From Calonectria ilicicola (lineage: Eukaryota > Ascomycota > Sordariomycetes > Hypocreales > Nectriaceae), in contig CP085826.1 of NCBI GenBank assembly GCA_020809705.1, forward strand, positions 5,270,001 through 5,334,000: 64,000 nt of DNA, given 5' to 3'. Shown in pieces: positions 56,827 through 64,000 of the stretch. Position numbers and translations under genes: made by a program. Below the pieces are notes generated by a model. The model had not been told where the DNA came from. It did not search any database and saw only the letters and a program-made list of their open reading frames with translations. Each line of letters begins with the position of its first letter. Within the stretch, counting starts at the first letter, position 1.

Positions 56827-59800
56827 TGCTTCTCAGTAACAGGACCGAGATACTCATGACCCCTTTTTTTCTGCTACAAGAGGTAGCGGGTCACTGGCCC
56901 AACTCTGACCGCTTGACTTTCTGATCCCACCCTGTGCTCTGAGCCTGAGGATAATTACTGCTTCGCTCCTCTCTTCCACAATAACATGCATATAGCGCTT
57001 GCGTTTTAGTGACCAAATCGTATGTCGATCGCCCTGGCGTCATTGACTCCATGCCCTGGCGGACGATGGGCTGCCAACATGGTTACACAAACCAGATCAA
57101 CACGTGAGTCTTTGATCGACGTTGTGTGTGCAAACGCAAGCGCTACCGCGAGAATGGAATAGCTAGCTATCGTATACTTCGGGTACAGAGAGAGCATAGA
57201 CTAGAAAAGGCACTGCAAGTGCCACTAGTTCTTGATTTTTGGAGCTTGCCATGTTTAAGTTCGATAGATGATGTTAGCGTCCGAGTCTACTGGCGCGACT
57301 TGACGCCAAAGGATGGGCCCGTGACAGCTTCATGCCAGGCTGAAGAATTACAAATGGAATCTGGATACGCAGAAGGACCTTATGCATCTGTACTGGTCCG
57401 CTTCTGTCATGCTGACGTGGAGGGAAAACGCGAGACAGAACCGGCAACAACGGATGCATTGAATAAATGGCCGGATGCCATGTCCGGCTAAGGAAACGCA
57501 ACACGGGAGAGTAACTAATAGTGGTTGCAGCACCATTGAGTCATGTATTTCAGCTGTGATGGCATGGACCTGATAAAGAAAAAAAAAACAAATTTATTTT
57601 ATTACTTTGATCGCTCGTAATTTCTAATTATCATACGTGAAGGACTTACAGTCGAGACGCATCCATCGGTGCGTTCGCGGAATGGTTCAGTATCCGTGGC
57701 CATTCGGCCGGGTTCTGAACGCGTGATTCCAAGCCATTCGCGCTTAACTGGGAGCATCGGATGATTTTTCCTATTTCTTACTCATGTACCCAACCGCTTA
57801 ATGATGAGCTGGAGAGTCTCGACCACAGATTCGACATGATCGGTTGTGGCCCGGGCGATACACTAACATAGGTAGTCTTGTGTCAATTCCCCGCCAAGGT
57901 TCGGGCTGGACAAATGGGACATATCAGTGAAACTATTTGCCAGCTGGTAAATACCTGATGTCGCTTACGGGCCTATTGACGTGAATTGGAAGGGAGGGGT
58001 AGGGGAAGGGGGTGTGGGTGAGTCCCAAGGGAGGGCATTGATTCCTTCTGACTCAAGAACACACATATTTGGTACGTGCAGGGCCCCGGCATTTGTTGAA
58101 CTGCTGCCGCGTGGTCACTGGCCAGCGGAGGGTGGGAAGCTTTGTTGGATAACGAACCAGGGCAGGCAGGCAGGCTGTCACGATGTAGGGGCCAGCCTCA
58201 GAGACGTGCATTCGGGAAGGATTTGGGGGCAGGCTGGGGGAGCAGCGTGTGCAAGCGGATCAACCTACATTAACATGCATCGTCCATTCACCCACTCAGC
58301 GAGCCTAAATCAAGCCACTTGAAGAGGGTCGGGCTAAACCCGCGAATCCGCGCAATGTAGACATGAACTTTGAATCAATAGCGACGCCGTGTTGCAGTGA
58401 ATAGTTGAGGTAGTTTGGGGTATAAATTGGACTTCGAAACAGATTCCCTTGCCTGGCGTGCTTCCCCGTCTTGTCCTAGTGTCAACTTGCGCTAGGATTT
58501 TGCCGTCATCTCGCCAGATATTTCCAGCTCATGCCTCAGAGGTTGCCGCATATCAACCTGCCATCCCCTGTTGCCGCGCGAGACGCTGTTTTCTCTGGAG
58601 CGCGGGAGAAGAGACATCTGTGGTATTACCAACGGGCATAGGCATTTCCAGGGAGGGTATCGGTGCGGATCGTCTCCCTTCTGACCAACACGATTAGCGC
58701 CCAAAGCCAACCCGACGACCGGTACGTCGACTCAAGCCAAAGCCAGGACAGGACTGACGTGCCGGGTCCGTATTGCACCGTCAAGGTGTCCGCCTCATCT
58801 CATCTTATCTCATCTCGCTCGTGGGACAACCCCTAACGTAGACTTGTGGATGATAGGGCCGGTCACGCTAGCTAGGTGACATATCGGGTTTCCCCAAAGA
58901 GCTTGGGTTTGGTAAGTAATCATGCGCCTTGTTTTTTCTCATGTAGCACCCATATCACCATTCTCTCTCATGTTGTTAAATATCTCTACTGTTCGTCTAC
59001 ATAAAGCCATACATTGTATGTTTGGGATGCGTTCCGCCAGCTCCTTCGCACGGATGCTACTGCTGGGGACCGGACCGCGGCCGCCCGGGGATCCAACGAC
59101 CCCTACTTCCGTCTAGCATCCGTCGCTTAACCCGTCAGCCCGCCTACGTCCTACTTGACGTTAGTTGGGCTGTCCCTGTCGTGCCGCCCACAACGGCACC
59201 GCAACTTTGCGCGGGGCGGCCTGCGTTGGCCCTCAAGGGACTCACGGGGACTCTCACCCGCAGGCCCCACGGCCTCAGGGTCAACCACAACTGCTTCTCT
59301 GGTCGTGGATCTGCTCGCGCCGGCACGAAACGGGGAGCTTTGCGAGACGCCACTCTGACGGTGAGAGGCCAAGAATGTCTCTCCATGCCCCGGGACCACA
59401 TGGCTCGTTATGGTCGCGCAATTTACATATCGTAGCATGACGTTGTCTAAGAAGGCTTCCATGCTGGCCCAGGAGCTTCTGGTACCAGGGGCACGCGCCT
59501 TCTGTCTCACTCAGGCTACGCCATGCCGCCCATGCGCTATGGTTAACCCATCCAGCCATTCTCGCTCACTTTCTTGCCTTTCTTTTGCACTAACGACAGG
59601 GATGATAGACCTTCCATCGCATGTCTTTGTCGACATAACTGAGACACCAAGACCCGTACCTCCCTGCAACACCTGGATATCAAGGTAGGTCGGGTGTTAG
59701 GTATTGTGGGCGTGTGACAGCCACCGACTTTTTTTTATGACAAACAGGATGGGCGATAGCAAGCAGTAGAGAGAAGGAGAAAAAAAAAAAAAGAAACAAG

Positions 59801-61603
59801 TCACAGTAAAACCACCGTTGAGGATCAGTCATCAATATTGCCATCACCGCCACATTGCCCCTCCCCTCCAACCAAAGAAGGGAAAAAGAAAAAAAGTTCC
59901 GACGGCCCTGGCCTACTGCAGTAGTCCCATCGCACGCTGGACTTTCATATGCCCTTGCTACAGTTACTCTAAACTCAGTCCATATTTCGCGAGCCTCTTT
60001 CCTTTCTGGGAGAGACATCAAGTAGACAAGAAGGAAAAAAGGTGAGACAAAATGCTACATAAGGTCTGAGAACGGAATTCTAGATCGGGACAGCTGGCAT
60101 GATAAAGCTGCATTGCTGCACAGCAGCACTGGCCGTGCGATGCTAACGACATCACACAGGTCGTATCACAACATCGTGTACCTGTTGAGGCGCTCTGACC
60201 CGTATGCTTCTACGTCCACGCCAGACCAGGGCTAAGAAAACCTACATCGCTGGCCACTAGTTGGTCGGGACGGGCGCTGTCCCCCGCTACATCCAGGCAC
60301 CTAGGCGGCACCTTGTGTTGCTCCGGGAAGTCTGGGGGCAAGGCATTTGATCCACCGCGAGTGTCCACCAGCTGTCCAGCCCACAGAAGGTCAGAGAAAA
60401 CCTCCTCCAAGGCCGCCGCCTCTGGCACGTTGTGAGATCTCGTCATCATTGCCACGGCAAAGGAGGACCAAAGGGGCTGAGTTCCGGTATCGGGAACTAG
60501 GAGGTGTCGGGGCAGGAAAGCGTCGGCACTGGGCATCCTCGTCTTGAGCATCGTGTGCCGTGCTGGGGGTCTATTAATCTCGTGCTGATAAAGCCCCAGC
60601 TTGAGAGCGATTCCCACCTAGTTAGTAGCAGCTGGGGAGCAAGAGGAAACATCCTAATAAGCACTGGGTTGGGGTTCCCAGACCCTCCCCTTTTTTCTTT
60701 TTCCCTTTCCCTTTCTCTTCTCTTCCATTTTCCCCTGTCAACTTAACGCAAAGAGTCCAGCGCGGAAGCACAGCGGCACCCAGCGAACTCAAACCGCCTT
60801 TCCAAGATCACCCACACCCTCGGGACTGGATACTCGCCCACAGCAGGGGCTCCACAACAAGGTGATCGCTCCGCTCGCACAGACCCAGGCGGGCTTCCAG
60901 TCGCTTTTAAGTGGTGGCGCTCCCCACTACCATCCACTGCCTCCCCCTCCACCCACTGCATAGCTGCCCTGACCTCAGGCTCGCAACGGCTGACAGGACA
61001 GCATTCAACAGGCCCAGCGACGACAAGGGACCAGAATCCCAGCGGCGTCCGATTCCCAGCACAAAGTTGCATACATAGCGAGTACGGAGTGGCATCCGCT
61101 GAGCCTGTGCCCACTCACAGCCAGCCTTTTCAGAAAGCCAGGCTCCCCGGCTCAGCCCCAAAGCAAGGCCCCCAGCTCTGGGCTGTGAACAGTTGCTACA
61201 AGACAATCGCAATAGTACATCTGCTCGCGCCTTGGTCTCACGCCGCTCGTGCCGGCCTTGCGCCCCCCCCCCTAGAAGCCTCAATCTCGCTCTCACATAT
61301 CTCTCTTGCTGCTGCCCTGCCAGTGCCCCCCCATCGTACATACCAGCCTACCGACGTTAGTGCCCGCCCGCATTCGCCGGGCTCGGAACTGGTCTATTTT
61401 GCACTTCCCTCCTACTGGCAAACTGTCAACTTACCTCACCTTGCGACAATCCGCTGCCGGTGCCGATTTTTTATTTTTGTTTTCTATTTCGCCAACTACC
61501 ACCCGATACGGCCTCCCTGTCCGACAAAGCCCGGATTTTCAGTGCCGTGTCGGTGTCGTAGCCTGGCTGTGATTCATTAATCCTTCTTGTTGTTTTTTTT
61601 ACC
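56827..61603. other. 4.8 kb intergenic block
   Basis: No gene recognised. An A-run lies at 57580-57589 and a CATCTCATCTTATCTCATCTC stretch near 58796. A GC-rich section with a long inverted repeat lies around 59050-59123 (listed separately). From about 61200 the plus strand is CT-rich, consistent with the leader of the metalloprotease gene. The largest open frames (around 59000-61500) lie on both strands, rich in Arg and Pro, with no domain. Confidence 0.5.
59050..59123. repeat. Inverted repeat with GC-rich, restriction-site-dense loop
   Basis: ACGGATGCTA at 59050-59059 is exactly reverse-complemented by TAGCATCCGT at 59114-59123. The 54-base interval is GC-rich (CGGACCGCGGCCGCCCGGGG) and carries overlapping RsrII, SacII, NotI, SmaI and BamHI recognition sequences. 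It could be a natural hairpin or chance. Confidence 0.55.
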
Positions 61604-64000
61604 ATGCCTCACTCGCAGCATGAGGAAGAGGCCCCCGTCACCTCCGGCGGGCCTGGCGCCCCTGTGACGCTGCTCACGGACCGCTTGGAGAAGCCCTTGC
61701 TCGATGATCGTGATTATCGGGTTATCCGCCTCGATAATGAGCTCGAGGCGCTGCTGGTTCACGATCCTGAGACGGACAAGGCCAGCGCCGCCCTCGATGT
61801 CAATGTCGGAAACTTCAGCGATGAGTCGGACATACCTGGTATGGCCCACGCCGTCGAACATGTAAGTTGCATCTGATCTCATCTCATCTCAACGTACCAA
61901 GGCGACTCCAGCAACTAACCACCTTGGCCTCTTTAGCTTCTCTTTATGGGCACCAAGAAGTTCCCAATCGAGAACGAGTATGGCCAGTACCTTTCCGCTC
62001 ACTCGGGAAGCTCAAATGCTTATACTGGTCCCACCTCTACTAACTACTTCTTTGATGTCGCTGCCAAGCCCGCAAATGACGAGGATCCCTCTGAAAGCAA
62101 CCCATCGCCTCTGCGCGAGGCTCTTGATCGTTTTGCACAGTTTTTCATTGAGCCCCTCTTCCTTCCTAGCACTCTAGACAGAGAGCTGAAAGCTGTAGAC
62201 TCCGAAAACAAGAAGAACTTGCAAAATGACACCTGGCGACTTCATCAGCTGGAAAAATCTCTGTCCAACCCCAAGCATCCGTACTGCCACTTCTCTACAG
62301 GCAACTTCGAGGTTCTCAAGACGTTGCCCGAGGCTCGTGGTATCAATGTGCGAGAGAAGTTCATTGAGTTCCATGCCAAGCACTACTCTGCCAATCGCAT
62401 GAAGCTTGTGGTTCTTGGTCGGGAGCCTCTCGACGTTCTTCAGAAGTGGGTTGTTGAACTGTTTTCTCCCGTTGTCAATAAGCGCCTCAGCCCTAACCGA
62501 TGGCCTGATGAGCTTCCCTTCCGAAAGTCTGACCTGGGTATGCAATGCTTTGCAAAGCCAGTCATGGACTCGAGGGAACTGAATCTTTACTTTCCCTACA
62601 TCGACGAAGAATTCATGTTTGCTTCTCAGCCCAGCAGATATATTAGCCATCTTATCGGACACGAAGGCCCTGGAAGTCTAATGTCGTACCTAAAGGGCAA
62701 GGGATGGGCGAATGGGCTCAGTGCCGGTGCTTATCCTGTGTGCCCCGGCACTCCTGGCATCTTTGATGTGCAGGTTCGCCTGACTGAAGAGGTAATATCG
62801 GCTCTTTTCCTTTTACGCTGACCTAGACACTAACTGTTTCATATAGGGTCTGAAGAATTATTCTGAAATTCTCAAAATCTTCTTCCAATACGTCAGTCTT
62901 CTTCGTGAGACACCACCACAAGAATGGATCTTCCAAGAACAGAAGGGAATGGCCGATGTAGACTTCAAATTTAAGCAGAAGACACCTGCTAGCCGCTTTA
63001 CCAGCAGGATAAGTTCTGTTATGCAGAAGCCCCTGCCGCGCGAGTGGCTTCTTAGCGGCCACAGCCGCTTGAGGACCTTTGAGCCCCAGAATATCGAAAA
63101 GGCGCTGGCTACGCTTCGCCCTGATAACTTCAGGATGACAATTGTATCCCGCAACTACCCAGGAAACTGGGATCAGAAAGAGAAGTGGTATGGAACGGAA
63201 TATCGTTACGAGAAGATTCCAGGGGAGTTGATGGCCGAACTCGACAAGGCTGTGTCAGTGACTCCTGAACAGCGGCTTCGCGCTCTCCATTTGCCTCACA
63301 AGAACCAGTTCATTCCTAGTCAGCTTGAGGTCGAGAAGAAGGAAGTGACAGAACCCGCTCTGTCCCCCCGCGTCCTCCGAAACGATGCTGGTGCCCGAAC
63401 TTGGTGGAAAAAGGATGATACTTTCTGGGTCCCTCGCGCCAACGTCATTGTTAGCTTGAAGACGCCCCTCATCTACGCCTCTGCCGAGAACAATGTTAAG
63501 GCGCGACTGTTCACTGACTTGGTACGAGATGCTCTCGAAGAGTATTCTTATGACGCTGAGTTGGCTGGACTGCAGTACAATGTCAGTCTTGATTCTCGCG
63601 GTCTGTTTTTGGATATCAACGGGTACAATGACAAGCTTCCTGTACTTTTAGAGCAAGTTGCGACAACTATGCGAGACCTTGATATCAAGGAAGAACGCTT
63701 CACCATCGTCAAAGAGAGACTCACGCGAGGATATAACAACTGGCAGCTGCAATCTTCATACCACCAGGTGGGCGACTACACGAATTGGTTAAATGCGGAA
63801 GCGAGAGACTATGTTGTGGAGGAGCTCTCAGCCGAGCTGTCAGACATTACCGTCGACGCTGTGCGACTGTTCCAGAAGCAGATGCTGTCTCAACTGCATA
63901 TTGAGGTTTACGTACATGGTAACATGTATAGAGAGGATGCATTAAAGTTGACGGACATGGTCGAGTCTATTCTGAAGCCTCGCATTTTACCCCGAGCTCA
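61604..64000 (+). CDS. STE23: Insulysin/Ste23-type M16 metalloprotease, 3' truncated by window
   Basis: Exons 61604-61861, 61937-62791 and 62847 to the window end (still open), giving 755 visible residues of about 1000-1050 usual. The inverted zinc motif HxxEH reads H82-A-V-E-H86, with the first intron immediately after His86; exon 2 continues LLFMGTKKFPIENEYGQYL, a typical insulysin sequence. Further marks are SGSSNAYTG, FFIEPLF and NEGPGS-like HEGPGSLMSYLK. The N-terminal domain and much of the second and third M16 domains are visible. Insulin-degrading enzymes are peptide-clamp proteases; yeast Ste23 (with Axl1) trims the a-factor pheromone precursor. The start has context ACCATGC. Identification is secure. 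Confidence 0.95.

Overview
The window is nuclear DNA of a filamentous ascomycete, most likely a sordariomycete and possibly of the Hypocreales. The evidence is short GT-AG introns (about 49-153 nt) with CTAAC/CTGAC-like branch sites, purine-rich start contexts, pyrimidine-rich leaders, Pezizomycotina-type protein architectures (MoaA-MoaC fusion, Laa1, CFIm25, Pet100 starting MGG..LEVFK) and low gene density. I support 20 protein genes in 64 kb. I recognise no rRNA, tRNA, CRISPR array or intact transposon. Exon joins were worked out by hand from splice signals, phase and family conservation; where the family match crosses a junction the join is firm.

Layout. 1-9 kb: three poorly characterised genes (a multi-pass membrane protein, a small basic/Ser-rich protein behind a stress-element-rich promoter, and an F-box/2EXR-like protein). 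9-11.1 kb: ribosomal protein uS13 (RPS18) facing SDO1/SBDS tail to tail. 13-19.4 kb: vacuolar carboxypeptidase Y and an ELO fatty-acid elongase. 21-22 kb: a FYVE-finger protein. 22.07-29.25 kb: a gene-empty 7.2 kb block. 29.3-33.9 kb: the fused molybdopterin gene MoaA-MoaC (cnxABC/MOCS1 type), divergent from a WDR8/WRAP73 homologue. 35.4-37 kb: a two-RRM protein. 37-39.4 kb: a dense microsatellite cluster. 39.4-50 kb: Laa1/HEATR5, divergent from TACO1/YebC, which faces PET100; then a disordered protein with an RVxF-like motif. 52-56.8 kb: CFIm25, a YjbQ/UPF0047 protein, complex I NDUFS6, and an MPP6 exosome cofactor with a zinc knuckle. 61.6 kb to the end: the first 755 residues of an insulysin/Ste23-type metalloprotease.

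There is no operon-like pathway cluster; these are mostly housekeeping genes. Two loose themes appear: ribosome synthesis (RPS18, SDO1) and mitochondrial respiration (TACO1, PET100, NDUFS6, plus the mitochondrial-looking MoaA-MoaC). The observation most worth testing is at the MoaA-MoaC gene. One 149-nt intron decides whether the product is a MoaA-MoaC fusion lacking the MoaA Gly-Gly tail, or a MoaA ending exactly in Gly-Gly, the same logic known for human MOCS1.
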